A program made the translations under genes and the position numbers. From Xylaria sp. FL1777 (lineage: Eukaryota > Ascomycota > Sordariomycetes > Xylariales > Xylariaceae): DNA of 64,000 bases. Shown piece by piece: positions 47,255 to 61,545 of this stretch (position 1 is the first letter of the stretch; the number at the start of each line of letters is the position of its first letter). Below the pieces are notes generated by a model. It saw nothing but the letters and a program-made list of their open reading frames with translations, made no database searches and was not told where the DNA came from. Location of the stretch: NCBI GenBank assembly GCA_022578965.1, contig MU400683.1, positions 24,236 through 88,235 of the forward strand, read 5' to 3'.

Positions 47255-48360
47255 AAAGTTTCCTTAAAAGTCATAAAAATTAGCAAAAATAAAAAAAAAA
47301 TACTTAACGCTGCAATAAAATAAATATATAACTTTGTTTTAAGCAATAATAAACTGCTAAAGCAAAAAGCTTATTATTAACTCTAAAAAAAAAACCTTGT
47401 TTTAAATAACAAAGATCTAAATACTAAAATAAAAAGCAAACAAAAAGAACTAAAAAATAAAAAACTTTACTAGCTAAAAAACAAGCAGCTAGCCCAATTT
47501 TTAAGTAGAAAATCTAACAATTAAACCTTTATACTTTATAAAATAAAATTAGCAAAGGCCTATAATATTAAAAGAAATAACTTAATAAATAGCAAGCTAA
47601 ATAATAGCTTTATTGCAACTAATTAAAACTTTACATAAAGTACTTCTTATAATACAAACAGCACTAAAATCTTGCAAAGCTATATACTAAGCAAAAAGAT
47701 CAGCATAAATATGTTTTAAGCTAATCATTATAAACCTTCATCAAAAAAAGCTGCCTTTTACTAAACAAAAAATAAAAAAAAACCTAAAAAGCTAAAAAAA
47801 AAGCTCTTTATAAGTCAAACAATTAAAAAAGTTCATTTAAATAACAATAAGTCTTTTATTTAACTTAACACTAAAAATATACAAATAAACAATAATTTTT
47901 CTAAGCAAAATACTTTATTAAAAACAAAAGGTTTTAATTATTAAAGACCTTAAGAAATACAAAAAGCAAAGCCTACAAAAAAAAATTTAAAATTTAAAAA
48001 AATATAAGCTAAAAAGTCTAAAAACTTTTTAAACAAAAAAACAAATGTTACTTTTAAAGATTTTATAATAAAAGTCCTAAAATACTTTAATGTTCTTATT
48101 TAAACAATTGTTTAAATAAAAGCCAAATTATATTCTAAAGCAATAAAAGTTCTTAAGCTAATGCTAAAAACAATACTACTGCTTTTAAATAACTTTAGTA
48201 AAAGTCCAAATTAACAAATCAAGCTAAATATACTATAGCTTGTTTTAAAAAAAAAAAGCAATAAGTTAAAATATAAAGCTTAACTAAAAACTTTATTACA
48301 CAAAATCTTAACTTAAGTAAACATAAAGAATGCCTTCTTTTATAAAAGCGTAAACTTTTT
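47255..48360 (+). pseudogene. Long degenerate + strand frame of unknown family
   Basis: One frame runs from about 47255 to 47870 with few stops (TAA/TAG at former Gln/Trp codons) and can be followed to about 48360. It is Lys-, Asn- and Ser-rich with the piece K-Q-L-A-Q-F-L-S-R and a Lys/Pro-rich stretch near 47780. The low stop density suggests a former transposon protein. I see no catalytic motif. Confidence 0.4.
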
Positions 48361-51300
48361 AGAAAAAAACATAAAATTCTAATAAATAGTAGCTAAAAAA
48401 GCATAAGCAAGCTTTTAGCTAATATTACAGTTAGCTAATTAACCTAATAAACAAAAATTGCTAAATAGCACTTGCAAAACTAGCTTTCCATTAAACTATC
48501 TAATAACGCAAATTAACAATAAAATAAATTATAACAGTTTTATTATATATATTTATATGCTTTAATTTAGCTTTATAACTGTTTTCTTAAAAAAGCATTA
48601 CTACGAAATAATAAAGGTTATTTACAATTAAAACTAATAAAATAATTAAGTAATGTTGTTTTTTGCTTATATTGCCTTAAATCTTTAAACGTTAAAAAAC
48701 AAGTTAAAGTTTAACAAAATGCTTTTAAAAATTTTAAACTAATGTAATACTATATATCCATTATCTAGAAATAACCCAGAAAAATAAAAGTTGCTAATTG
48801 TTATACTTTTGCTGCTTTTTAAAAAAGTAATATCTTTAATTAAACTTTAGCTTAGTGCTAATCTTGTGTTAATAATGCTAAAAAAAGTAAATAAGCCTAA
48901 AAAGCTAATATAATTAGTATTAATAATTTTATAAAGCGTAAATTAAAGCTTTAATCCTTTTAAACTAAAGATTTATAAAAAACATAACAATTATGCTAAT
49001 AATAGCAGCTCGAACTTATTTAAAAAAACACTAAAGTATAGATTTTATAATAAAAAAGACTTAAGTTTAATAAATTATTTTAACTAAAAACATATAAGCT
49101 TTTTAGATTTATGTTTTATAACAGCTTTACTAATAAAACCGCAAAATATTTTAGTTACTTTTTTAAGCGTTATAAAGCCAAAAAAATCCATATAACTTTG
49201 CTTAAGGCTTACTATAAAAATAAAAAACAAAATCCGTAAAAGTAATATTACTAGAATTATTAATTCTAAAGCATAATCTAGCATTATTATAAACTTTTTT
49301 ATTAATAAAAACAGCTTTGCTACTTAAAATACTAATATAACCTAAAAAAGATTTAACTAAACTAGCAATCTTATTAAATGTATTAAATGCTTTAAAACTA
49401 CTATTTAAATAAGTAAAAAATTATTACTTTTTCTGTTATATATAGTTAGCAAAAAACAAGCTACTTACCTTTTGTTACTAAAAATAAACTTTATTATAAA
49501 ATCTTAAATAAGTTTATATTTTTAAGGCCTTTATATAATAGCTAGCATAATACTAAAAACAAGCCAGATTATTATACTAGTAATAAACTATATTAAAAGC
49601 TTAAACTTAAAAACCTAAGAACATTAGCAACTAAAAAACTAATATATATTTGCTAAACTACTAGCTTAGCAAAAGAGCTGCATAAAGCATAAAAGTTTTA
49701 AACCTTAAATAAAAAATCTAACAATTAGCAAAAAGCAACAAAAGGAAAATTAAAAATATGCGATTTAAAAAAATGTGCAAATATAGACTTTTAAAAGGAT
49801 TAAAACCTATATAATGCTATAACGTTAGTAGTTTTTTTAACTTTTTTTACACAAAAAAATATCAAATTTCTTAAAAACTTAAAAATACAAAATAATAAAA
49901 AAGTCTGCGCTGCTTTCAATAATAATTAATTACTCGAAATACTTTTAGTTATAATAAAGAAAACATTAAAGCAAAAAAACGCTAAAAAATTAACAATCGC
50001 AAAAACTAGAAATTCTGCATATAAATTAAGCAACAAAAATAACCTAATTATAGCTTTAATTTAAATACTATTAACTTTTTAAGCTTTTAAAACTAACAAA
50101 TTAATAAGAAATAAAACAATAATTTTAAATATAATATATAAAACAAAAAATAAAAAAATTTATTTTAAAAATAACGTGCTATTTAATAGCACTGTTTTAT
50201 TTAGATCTTATAAGTAAAAAAAGCAAGCTTTAAAAAAAGCAAGCTATTACTTAAAAGATCTTGCGCTATTTTAACAAAATAGCATCTATTAAAACATATA
50301 TTTACGTTTTAGTATTACTTTTAAAAGTACTTAACTAACTACTAAGCAATTAGCTGCTTTTTTAAAAAAGCTTTATATAATTAACCTTATTTAGCAAAAA
50401 GCAGCATTACTAACCAAAATATAGTATTGCAAAAAAATAGCACTTTTTTAGAACTTTTTTAAAATAAAAAAGATTTATAATAAAATCTCTCCTTTTTATA
50501 AAATTAAAACAATCTTTTATAAAGCATAGCAAGTTTGCAGTATTTTAATTTTTAAACCTTTAAAAAACATTACTATAAAAGTTTTAAAAACTTAACTTAA
50601 GCATAGTGTTTTTAAGAAAGCTTACAGTTCGTATAAATACTTACTAACAAAAAAGCAAGCTATAGTTCTAGCTATAAAATATATATACCTAAGTTCAAAA
50701 AACAAAAGCGCTAATGTTTATAAAAAAGTTTAAAAAGCATTTTTATACATTAAATTAATGTTTATTTTTAAAACCTTAGTTAGCTAAAGTAAAACGGTGC
50801 TTTATTTCTAGCATTTAACTTAAAACTAGCTTTTATTTTTTTAACGTAAAAATACATTTAGCTTTTATAACTAAATTTTATATTTTTTATCCTATAAGTT
50901 ATAATATAATAGCTTTTATTATGTTATAAGTTTTTAATAGCGTTATAACTATAAAAGTAGCTTTTATAAGCAATTTAAGCTTTAATTAATACTTACTACT
51001 TACTTAAGTACTTATTACATATTAATAATACTTAAGTACTTTAATAATTCCTACTATTATATAGTGCTATATTAAATATTATTTATTTATATATATACGT
51101 ATATATTTGTTTGTTTTACTTTGTTTTAACGATTTTATTTATTATAACGATTATTTATTACGTTAAAATTCCTTGTTTTTTAAATGTTTAAGCTGCTTAC
51201 TAATGCTTAAGTTATTAAACTATTTGCTATAATTAAAATGCTTTAGCTATTTAAGTTTTTTGCGCTATACTAAACAAGATTTAAAAAATCTTAATTGCTA

Positions 51301-52730
51301 AATCTACTAAGTAAACAGAACTCGTGTGCTATAAATTATAAATATAGTTAAAGCTAACTATTATATATATAAAATGCAAGTATTTACAGAAATTTTCTAG
51401 AATTATTTTATAAATATAAAGCTTTAAGCTATAAACAAAGTTTTTAAGAACTATAATATTTATATTAATTATATAGCACTGCTTACTAAAAACACTAATG
51501 CTTTTAAATTAGTTAATACATAGTAAACCTAGAATAACTTTTGCTAAAAAGCAGTAAATATTATTGCTGCTTTAAGATTTTATAAAGTAAGCTAAAAAAG
51601 TATTCTTAGTTATTTATTTATTACTGCTTATGTTTAGCAATAAGCCTTATATACTTTTTTATAATACAATTTGCAATATATTTAAAGCTTTAAAGTTAAT
51701 AATTACGTTTACTGCATTATAATTATAGTAAAAGGTTTATAATAAACCTAGTTAGCTAAATTAACAACAGTAGTGCTATACTATAAATAAATTAAAAAAT
51801 CAACAGAAAATATAGCATTAGTATTAGTACTTATACTTATAGTTTAAATAAAAAAAAGCAAAGCACTCTTATAATTTATACGTTAATATTAGCTTTATTT
51901 TTATTAATCTATTTTATAGCTGCAAATTATACACTATAGCTGCTTTAATTACACTATGTAAAACTTGTTGTTTTATGCTTAAATTTCCAAAATAATCCCA
52001 CTTAAAATTAATAAAAGAAATATAATACCTTTTATTAATATATATGCAATATTTAAGGCATATTTATTAATATAAAAAATACCTAAACAAAGGTTATTAA
52101 TATACTAGTATAAATAGCTAAAAAAAATAATCTAGCTTTTTATAAACTAGTGTACTATATATAATAGCGCTTGCAGCAAATCAAAAAAGCAAATAAAATT
52201 TTAACTAAAGTACTAATTATTATAGTAACCTAAAAAAAAAAACATATATAAAATAACTAAATAAATTCTAAATACAAAAAAGCTTAATTATTATAACATA
52301 GCTAAAGAATTAATTAATTTATAGTTAGCTATATTAGCACAACAATAGTAAGCCTTAAATATAAAGCAATAATAAGCTAAGCTTTTTATTAAACCAAAAG
52401 AAGTTTACTATAATTACTAAGCAAAACTTAAGTATTTATTATAAAGCAAACTACTAATTATAGACTTTAAAAAGCTGCTTATTATAAAATACTAACTATA
52501 GCCCTTTAAGTAAAACATAATACAATAAAGCACTAAAAGTAGCAGCATTAAATTCTAAACATAAAATTACAAAAGCAAAAAAGTAATACACTTAATTAAA
52601 AAGTAAAGCAATTACGAAATTTATTGTGCATTAAACACTATAACTTTACTATAACGCTAAATTACTAAATATATAATAAATTTCCTTTTTAAAAATTTTA
52701 TAACTACTTTTTTTTTAGCTTATTTATTAA
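48361..52730 (+). other. Mutated DNA without identified genes
   Basis: A-rich on + to about 50600, then balanced. The 66-codon minus frame at 49084-49284 is hydrophobic and AT-driven. No structural features beyond short A and T runs. Confidence 0.35.
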
Positions 52731-53031
52731 AATAAAGCAGTATAATTACGCTAAATTTACTACAACACTTCAATTATAAAAAAATAAGTTATAACTTATG
52801 CATTTAAACAATTAGGCTATATATAAATTAAAAAATAAAACAATCAATAAAAAAGCTATCTAATAATACAAATAAAGCAACTATAGCTAATTTTCATTAT
52901 GTTGTTCATAATATTTAAATCTATGCTTCTAAATCTAACGCAACATTTACACCCTTATTTCTACTATATAACTTAGCCCAAACTTACTTCAATTAGCTAG
53001 TTAGCTTGTTTAGCTACTTTACTTTACTTTA
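52731..53031 (-). repeat. ~300-bp dispersed repeat, copy 2 (inverse)
   Basis: This is the reverse complement of the 45368 and 62800 copies. It keeps C and G at several sites where the other two have T and A (for example CAACATTTACACCCTTATTT near 52940), so it is the least mutated copy. Confidence 0.85.
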
Positions 53032-53102
53032 ATCTTTTTTTATTAAAATATAGCTGCTTTTAGTTTATTTTAATACTTATAATTATAAAGTTTCTTTTAC
53101 TA

Positions 53103-53660
53103 TTAACGTTTTTTAAACAAAGTTAGTATTATTTTTCCTTGTTTATTTAGTTTTATAAGTTCTTTTTTATTCCTTTTACTACGTTTAAAGGTAGCTTAAG
53201 TTTTAGCGCTTGCAAAAGTATTCTAGCTTTATTAAAACTAGTTTTAGCCTCTTTATATATTTAAATATATAAGCAAAAGCTTCCAAAAATACTTAGCGTC
53301 TTCTTTAAAAAAGTGCTTATAAAAAGTTTATACCTTTTTTCTTTTAAACTATTAAGCCTAGCTAAGTCTTATACTTAGTTTGCTATACTTAAAAGAAAAA
53401 ATATCTATAAGTATATTTATAGCAAAATAATTCTGCACCTTTAGAACGTTTTTATATTGCTTATAATAAGACTTCTTTAGTATAAACGTTAGTTCTTTTT
53501 GCTAGAAATTCTCCTTGCGCTTTAAAATAAAAAGTATTAAAAAAACAAAACAATTAGTATTTAGCCTTCTTTTTAGCGTTTTGCCTTTATTTCTTGCATT
53601 TTTAGTGCTTAATAAAATAAAAGCTATTTTTTTAAATCTAAAAAAAGTTACATTTAATGC
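53103..53660 (-). pseudogene. Degenerate minus-strand frame of unknown family
   Basis: About 185 codons read through with RIP-type stops, ending at TAA 53103-53105. Distinct pieces are S-Y-Y-K-Q-Y-K-N-V-L, a Phe-rich centre, F-F-K-E-D-A-K-Y-F-W-K-L, a run with several former Trp codons now stops, and a basic end (R-S-K-R-N-K-K-E-L-I-K-L-N). The even spacing of such features suggests a real former protein of a multicopy element. I do not recognise the family. Confidence 0.45.
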
Positions 53661-54129
53661 TTATAGAAGTTTATAAAGCTTAGCGTTTATTAAAAGCAAC
53701 AAGCATAAATCTTTTAGTAATTTAAAGCTAAAGTGCTTTTTAAAGCTTTTTTTTATAAAAACAATAAGCTATATATAACTTTTTTAATTATTAATGCCCT
53801 TTTTTAAAAACTGGTTTATTAAGTTGCAAAACATATAATATAAATATAAAAGCTTAAAAAATTTATATATATAGGTGTTACGCTAAAAAAAGCAAAAAAA
53901 TATAAAATAGCTTAAAACAACCTTTATATTAAAGTGCTTTATTGCTTAATACTTTTGCAATTTTTAGAAAACTTGTTTATTATTTTTATTAGTAGCATGC
54001 TTAAAGTTTAAAATATATACTACTTTTAAAACAATATTAACAAAAATAATAATTTAGTGATTATTTAAGTAATATTTTATTATAAAATATTTTATTTAAG
54101 GGGTTTTAGCAATTATTGCAGCTTACTTT
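53661..54129 (-). other. Mutated DNA between two minus-strand frames
   Basis: No feature beyond T and A runs. Confidence 0.35.
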
Positions 54130-54500
54130 GTATTTTGTTAATCTATAGAAAAGTTTTCTATAAACTAGCTATACTTAGGCTTAATACTTATTTTTGGAGT
54201 TCTGCTCCCTTTATTTATATATAGCTAAAGCAACATATTTAATAAAGCTTTTAATTTATGCTTATTTAGCTATTTTTTAGCGTTTAGCTTTATAAAAACG
54301 TTTATAATATAAATAGCTTTAAACCTTTATAACACTATGTTTATTTTATAAAAGTTCTCGTAGCAGCTAAAAATAATAAGACTTCTTTAGTAATTTAAAT
54401 ACCTTTGTTTATATTAGTAAGTTCTTTTAGCAGCTATTTATTGCTTTAAAAAAAAGATCTTTAGCTATTGCTGCTTGTTATTCTTATATATCGTTTTTAA
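54130..54500 (-). pseudogene. Second degenerate minus-strand frame, possibly upstream part of the same element
   Basis: The minus-strand reading from about 54500 to 54140 has several TAA/TAG stops and contains R-T-P-K-I-S-I-K-P-K-Y-S before its end. It lies on the same strand about 0.5 kb upstream (in coding direction) of the 53103-53660 frame. The 61-codon + frame at 54592-54777 is AT-driven. Confidence 0.35.
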
Positions 54501-57500
54501 AACTTCATTTAGCAAAAAACAATAAACTAGTTCTTGTTTATTATAAAGCTTAAGCTTATTAAAATGTTTAAAGTTATTATTTTTTTAATAATTGTTTAAA
54601 GCTTTCTTTAGTAGTAGCTTTTTTAAAGCTTTTATAAATATTAACTACAAAATGTTTAGCTTTTATATTATAAGTTTTTATTTTTTATGTAGTTTTAGCC
54701 TTATTGCTAAAACTATTAAAGATTTTATAAATATAACGTTAAACTTATTAAAGCGCAAATTATTACTATTGCAATAATTTTTAATTATAAATAAAAACTA
54801 TATTAGCATTATAAGACTTTTTATAGCTATAAACCTAAATATTTAGCTTATAGTTTATAAAAATTTCTTTAGAAATCCTTTTATTAGTTTAAGCATATAA
54901 AGTAATGTTTTATTTACGTTTACTAAGCGATTTTATGCAATAAAGTATGCTAAATGAACTTTTTTCTAAAAAGTAATTGTTTTTTTATTATGCACCGGAT
55001 TAAAAAAGTAAATATTCTTTTTTAAAATTACATGTACTATAAACTACTAATATTTTAACGTTTTTTTATTACAATATTCTTTATATATTACAAATATTAA
55101 TCCTTTTTATATTTATTAAACTAAATCTAAGGAAAAGTTTTAGTAAGCTCTGCTATTTTTAAAAAACAAATAGCTAAAGCGGTTTTTTAGTATTATTTTT
55201 TTGCTTTTTTTTAGGTTTTTAAAAAATAAGCACTTTATAAAAGTTACTTTTTTTTTAGTAAAAAAAAACTTTAAAACAGATTTTAAAAAAACGTTAACTA
55301 AAAAAAGCAATACGTTTTTTAGCTAAATATTCTCTATATTTAGCCTATTAATTTACAAAAAAAGCATGCAGGCTAAATACTTTTTATATTTTAAGCTGTT
55401 AATAAACATTAGCTTTTTTTTAAAGCTGTTTTTAAAGAGCTTTTAGTTCTTAAAAAGGAGCTTTTTATAGCTAGTTATAAAGTTTACATACATATATTTG
55501 TTTTTTTTTCTTTCTTTTTTTATTTTTTGTTTTGCTATTTATTATGCTTAAAGCTTATACTTTTTAGCATAAAGTAGCAGCTTACTAGTGCCTTCAAGAA
55601 GAGATAATGCTATTTTTAGCTAATTTATAGTACTAATAACTTCTTTAAAAATAAAAAATATAATAATTAAAAGCATATACGTATAATAAAAGCAATTTTT
55701 ATTAATGTTTAAGCATATATGTATATTTGCTATGTTTTGCAGTTAAGTAAAAAGTGCAAGCAAGTTAAAAAACCTAATATAAGTTAAAGGTATAAAGGCA
55801 AATAATACTATATACCTAAGTAAAAAATATAAAATATAAGTATTAAAGTTAATATTACTTGCTATATATAGTTTAATATTCTTAATTGCTAATTTAAATT
55901 ATTATTTTTTAGTAATTATAAGATTCTTTAAATATAAATGCTAAAAGCATTTATATAAAATATAAAAAGTTAAAATTTATTAAGTAAATAAAATAATAAA
56001 GTTAGGTATAAATAAAAAGTTTAGTAAAGCAAATATAATAAAAAAAAAACCAAAATACGTAGCTTTAAACTAGCGCACCTTTTTTTTATAAACTTATTAT
56101 ATTATTTTTAATTTATTAATTAATTATTTTATTGCTAAAATAAACTATTAATTGCTAAATGCTCTTATAATAATTATTTTTTATATATTTACATTAGTAT
56201 TAATTAAAAAATAAGCAAATAAAGTAGTTTTAGTTAATTAAATAGTTACTTTTTAATTTTTTCTTAATATACTTATAACTTACTTTTTTTAAACAACTAT
56301 TATAACTAATAGCAAAGTAAGTAACTTAAGCTTTGCTAAATATAAAAAAAAAGTTTGTTTTTTTTTTTAATTTGTTTTTTCTTATATAGTTTTAAAGCTT
56401 CGATTTTTTCTGCAATTTTTTACTTTAGCGCTTAAGTTTTTAGATTACTTAGTTTACGCTTTTGTTATAGATTTTTTAGCCTTAAGTAGCATAATTAATC
56501 CTTGCTTAACTAAACATGCAAAAAAAGATTCTTACGTTATTAATAAAGTTTTAAACAATTAAAAAGCATTATAGCAATTTATTAATATTTAAAAAATTAA
56601 TACTGCTTAGCTAATAAATAGTTTTACTTATAATATTTAAAAAGTTAAGTTTACTAATAAATAGCAAAATATATATGCTTTTTTTTTCTTTAAATCTTGT
56701 TTTTTTTATTTAGCTAATTTTTCTTTTTTTTATATAACTAAGCACTAAGCTATTTAAAGATCAAAATTCTTAGTAGTAATACTAGCAGCAAATATATTTA
56801 ATAAAAAGTTAATTATAATTTCTTTTTTAAATGTTATATAAATTAATATATTTAAGCTAGCTTTACTTAAGTAAAAAAGCAATAATATTTAAAAGTTTGC
56901 TTATTATATATAAAAGTAACTAAAAGCAGTCCTTAAAACAAATATATATACTAAATTTTTTATAATTCCTGTTAGCTTATAGTTATGTTTATATAGTTAT
57001 TTAGAATTCAAAATGCTATACTTTGTAAGCATTATAAGTAAATACTAATAATAACTAAAAGCAAAAAGTATACAAAACTTTACTTTTTTTTCTTTTGCTA
57101 CATTATTTTAAAATAAAGGTTTAGTATATATACTAATTACGTGTTTATTATTTAGTTATATAACTGTTTATTTTATAAGTCTTAAAATAACATAGCTAAA
57201 TATTTTAAAGCTAGCATAATAACTGCAGCAATTAAAAAAGATTTTATGCCTAAAAACTTTAAAAAACAAATAACTCTATTTAAAGATTTTCTTATTTGTT
57301 TAACTAAAAAAAAAACCAAATTAAAACACAAATTAAATTGTTTTTTTTAAGCTAATCTTATTGCTTAGCCCGTTATATGTTATATTAATAAACAATAATT
57401 TAGTATTACTTAAAAAATTAATATAATGCTTTAATATCTTAAAAAATAATTAAAAAAATAAATTAAATAAATTATATAAGGTAAAATAAAATAAAAGAAT

Positions 57501-59854
57501 TAAACGATTTGCTTATATAGTAATGCTTTTTTTAATACAATTTGCAATTATTTTTCCTTATTGCATAGTTTGCAAACTCTTTTTTAAGCGTAATAAATAA
57601 AAAAAGAACAATTATTATATAAAAAGTTAAGTTTTAACACTTATAAAAGCAAATATATAGAACTTTTATAATAAAAAGCTTAAAATATATAAAATAAAAA
57701 TCATTAATACTAAATTATTAAATTTTCTTTTTGTTTTTTTTTTAGTTTTTATTTTTTTAGCTTTATATAAATAAATACTTCTGCTTAATTTTCTATAGCA
57801 AAATCTTGCTTTAGTTAAGCCTGCTTTAAACTTTGCTTAAACGTTCGTTATTTTACTAAGTATTCATTATTGCTTAATAGCAGCTTTAAATTATTACTAG
57901 TAGTTTAAGCACGTAAAATATAAACTAATAACTTTACGAAGTGTAATAATAGTGTTTTTTGCTTTTTAGCAGTCTTAAGATCTTTATTAAGTATTAAATA
58001 GTTTAAACTAAAAGCAAAAAGCGCTATTTAATTTTAAACAAAAATAACTAAGCAATTAAAAGTAAAAAAACTTATATGTAAGCGTTAGTGCAGCAAAATA
58101 AACTTAAGTAATTAAAACTAATAAGCAGTTCTTACTTTTGTTTCTTTTATTTTTACGTATTTTTAAAAAAAAGCAATAATAATTTATACTAAAATTAAGC
58201 TACTAAGCTATCTAAAAAACATTAAAATAAAATAAAAACCTATATTCTTAGTATAATAATAAAAAAAGTGCTAATAAATAAGTTGCTATAAAACTAACAA
58301 ATATAAAACTAATAAAAAAAAAGCTATAAAAAACATGCTTAGTTTTAAGCAAAATAAAATAGTTTTATGCATTATAACTTAATTATATAAACTTATATAA
58401 TTAGTAAAAATAAAGAACAAAACAATTAGTAAAAAAACAAAAAGTAAAAAAAAAAAAATCTGTTGCTTTAGTTTTTATTAGTTATTACTTTTTAAAGCGC
58501 TTTATAATATAGTAGCTAAAAAGAATAAAGTAAGCTGTTATATTTTTTAACGCTTAAAATGTTTAAAGCGCTAAAGGTTATACTATAGCTTTTTAAACTT
58601 AAAAAGCTTATATAACTTGTTATATTTTTTTTGTTTTTTGTAGCTTAACTACTATAGCTTTAATCGTTAAAAGCTTTATTGTTTTAGTTAGCTCTTTAAT
58701 AAATAGCTGCTACGCTAGTAGTTTATATATTAGAATTAAGATTTTTTAGCTTTTAGTACTTTTAGTTATTTTATATAAATTGCTTTAACCTTTTAGCAAA
58801 AAACAACCTTTTTAATTCTTCTTTTAATAATTTTGCTAATTAGTATTATCTATAATTAACTTTTTTTTTAACTTAGTAAAAGCTAATTTATTAGTATAGC
58901 AGTTTTTTGTTATTAGACTTATTTATTAAAAGCATAATATTATAAAAAAAAACAAGCAAGCTTTTTTTAAATAATTACTTAATTTTATAAGCGTTTTTTT
59001 AAGATTTAGTTTTTATAGCTAATTTTCTTTTCTTAGTTATAATTGCTTTAACTTTTATAATATCTTAGTTGCAGCGTTTTAGCTGCTTAACTTTAGCTTT
59101 AATAAAATTTTTATAAAAAGCACTATTTTGCTATTTAATTACTTTTTACGTTAGTATTACATTTTCTACCAGTAGAATTAGCATTTTTCTATACACTAGC
59201 TTATATAAGCTATAGCTATAATAGCATATAAAAGTATAATCTGTTTATACTACTAAGTTTAAATAATTTAGCTAATTTTTTCTGGTTTTATTTATTATTT
59301 ATATAAGGCTTTTTTTTATTAGTTTATAGCTTTTTTTAATAAAGCCTTAAGCTTAAAAATAATAAGCAAAGCTATAGTTTATTTTATATTTTAAAATATT
59401 TACTGCGTTTTTTATTTCTTTTTTAAACTTAAAGCTATTATTGCACTTAATTCTAATAAGAACTCTATGTTAAAACATAATTTTTTCTTTAATAAACTTA
59501 AGTATTACTAAAAAATCCACGTGTTTTAAAGGTTTAGCTTTTAAATAAGTCGTTATTTTACCTTTTGCTTTTATAATAGCCTTAAATCTATTGTTTAATA
59601 GCATAGTTTATATATTTATAACTTATAAAACTAAAAAGTTTAAAAAATAGTTAAAATAGTATTTTTTAGTTCTTTTGCTATTTATAGATTTTTAGTAATT
59701 AAAACAACTAGCAATTATAACATAAACGTTTTAATAAAGGCTTTTTTAGTAGTATTTTTAAATTATTTGTTAAGTTATAAATATTTAGTTTTTATATATT
59801 ATTCTTTAAAAAGAATAAAAAACTATAGATTTTTTTCTAGCATTAATAACTTTA
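54501..59854 (-). other. T-rich mutated DNA, no named genes
   Basis: Largely T-rich on +, suggesting minus-strand relics, but I could not read a domain. A short A-rich patch occurs at 57290-57480. Confidence 0.3.
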
Positions 59855-60049
59855 CTAAATAAAAATTATATCTTTTAAATAACTATAAACAGTAGCAAAA
59901 TCAAAGTTAGCAAAAGCTAAAGTTTTATAAATAGCAGCAAGATTTTTAAACCTTATAACGTTTATAAATATACCTTTTTTCTTTATATAATTAATAAGTT
60001 TAATAATTTTACTTTTGTATTTTTTTAAAACTAATAGATTATATTGCAT
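59855..60049 (-). pseudogene. Short surviving frame, possible transposase HTH fragment
   Basis: A 64-codon stop-free minus frame. The segment with N-L-A-A-I-Y-K-T-L-A after a Lys-rich helix, followed by D-F-A-T-V-Y-S-Y-L, faintly resembles the HTH_Tnp_Tc5/CENP-B-like DNA-binding region of pogo/Fot1 transposases. No DDE core is found downstream on the minus strand. Weak call. Confidence 0.25.
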
Positions 60050-61010
60050 TAATTTGTTAAATGTATAAATTCTTTTTTCGTATTACTTTTATTTTTCTTT
60101 AAATATATCTATATTTTTTTTAGCGTATTAATTTAACTTAGATTTATTTAGTTCTAGCTATAAAATTAGCTTAATAATATTTTGCTAAGCTTAGTAATAT
60201 AACATTAAATATTTCTAAAATTAATTTCGGCATATAAAATAAAAAAGGTAATATTTTAAAGCTGTTTAATTATAATAACCTTTTTATATATAAGCTTAAA
60301 TAAATTTTAAAATATGCTAACTATTAGTTTACTTTTTGTATTAAGTTTATTTATAACTTTTAGTTTACTTAAATATATAATATTTAAATATAAAAATATA
60401 ACTTTGCTATAAAAAAGTAATAAAGTTAGCTTTAAAAGCTTAAGTACGTTGTTTTGCACTAAGTAGCTTTAAATTAAATACTATAGCAAAAAAAGAAGTA
60501 TAGTTATAAACAACAGCAAACTAAAATCTACCTAAAAAAACCAGAATTATAACATAGCATAAAAATTAACGCAGCTTAAATCTTTTTAAAACCTAATTAT
60601 TAAATCTTTTGCTTAATTGCTAATTAGCGTTTATAAAAAAAAGTTCTTTATTTTTTATATAAGTTTAAGTATTTTCAGTTATAAATTAAAAACCTTTATA
60701 TATTTATGTTTTAGTAAAATAAAACTTATTAAACTTATTATATAATAGTTTTATCTTTTTATTAAGATTTATATTTAGTTTTAAGATTATATACTAAATA
60801 TAGTTACATAAAAAGCGCCGAAAAAAGTCTGCTATAGCTTAGGTTTAAAAATAAAAAGTTAAATATTAATTTTTATTAAAGTAAAAAAAAAAAAAGCAGA
60901 ACTATAAAAAAGTTAAAGCTTTTAAATATTAATATATAGATTTTAGTTTCTAAGTAGTATAATAAGCTAAAGCTATTATAATTTGCTAAAATAATGCAGT
61001 GCTTACAAAA
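60050..61010. other. Mutated DNA without features
   Basis: No gene relic or repeat noticed. Confidence 0.35.
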
Positions 61011-61545
61011 AGTATAGCTTTATTAAGTTATAAACACTAGTATTATTTTATGCTACTATTTTTAGTATATAATTAAATTACGCAAAATAAAAAAAATGAA
61101 GATTTAGACTATAAAAAAATATAGTACTTATAAAAAGTATAGCTTTATTAAGTTATAAACACTAGAATTGTTTTATACTACTGTTTTTAAAAAAAAAATA
61201 AAGATCTAGTTTATAAAAAAGCATAATAACTGTAGTAAGTATAGCTTTATTAAGTTATAAACACTAAGATTGTTTTATACTACTGTTTTTAAAAAAAAAA
61301 TAAAGATTTAAACTATAAAAAAGCATAATGCTTATAGTAAGTATAGCTTTATTAAGTTATAAACACTAGGATTGTTTTATACTACTGTTTTTAAAAAAAA
61401 AATAAAAATCTAATTTATAAAAAGGTATAATGCTTGTAGTAAGTAGCTTTATTAAATCACAAACTTTAAAATTATTATGCAGTACATTTTTTATTTAGTA
61501 TATTATTAAATAACGTAAGTTAAAAAAAATAAAAATCTAGTTTAG
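61011..61545. repeat. ~102-bp tandem repeat, five units
   Basis: Units begin with AGTATAGCTTTATTAAGTTA at 61011, 61136, 61238, 61340 and (degenerate) 61442. The inner three units have a period of exactly 102. The first and last units carry a similar extra segment with AATTACGCAAAATAA-like DNA, so the inner copies look like a later expansion. Confidence 0.88.

Noticed and set aside
61011..61545. CRISPR array
   Set aside because: The units are full 102-bp tandem repeats with no unique spacers and no cas genes.
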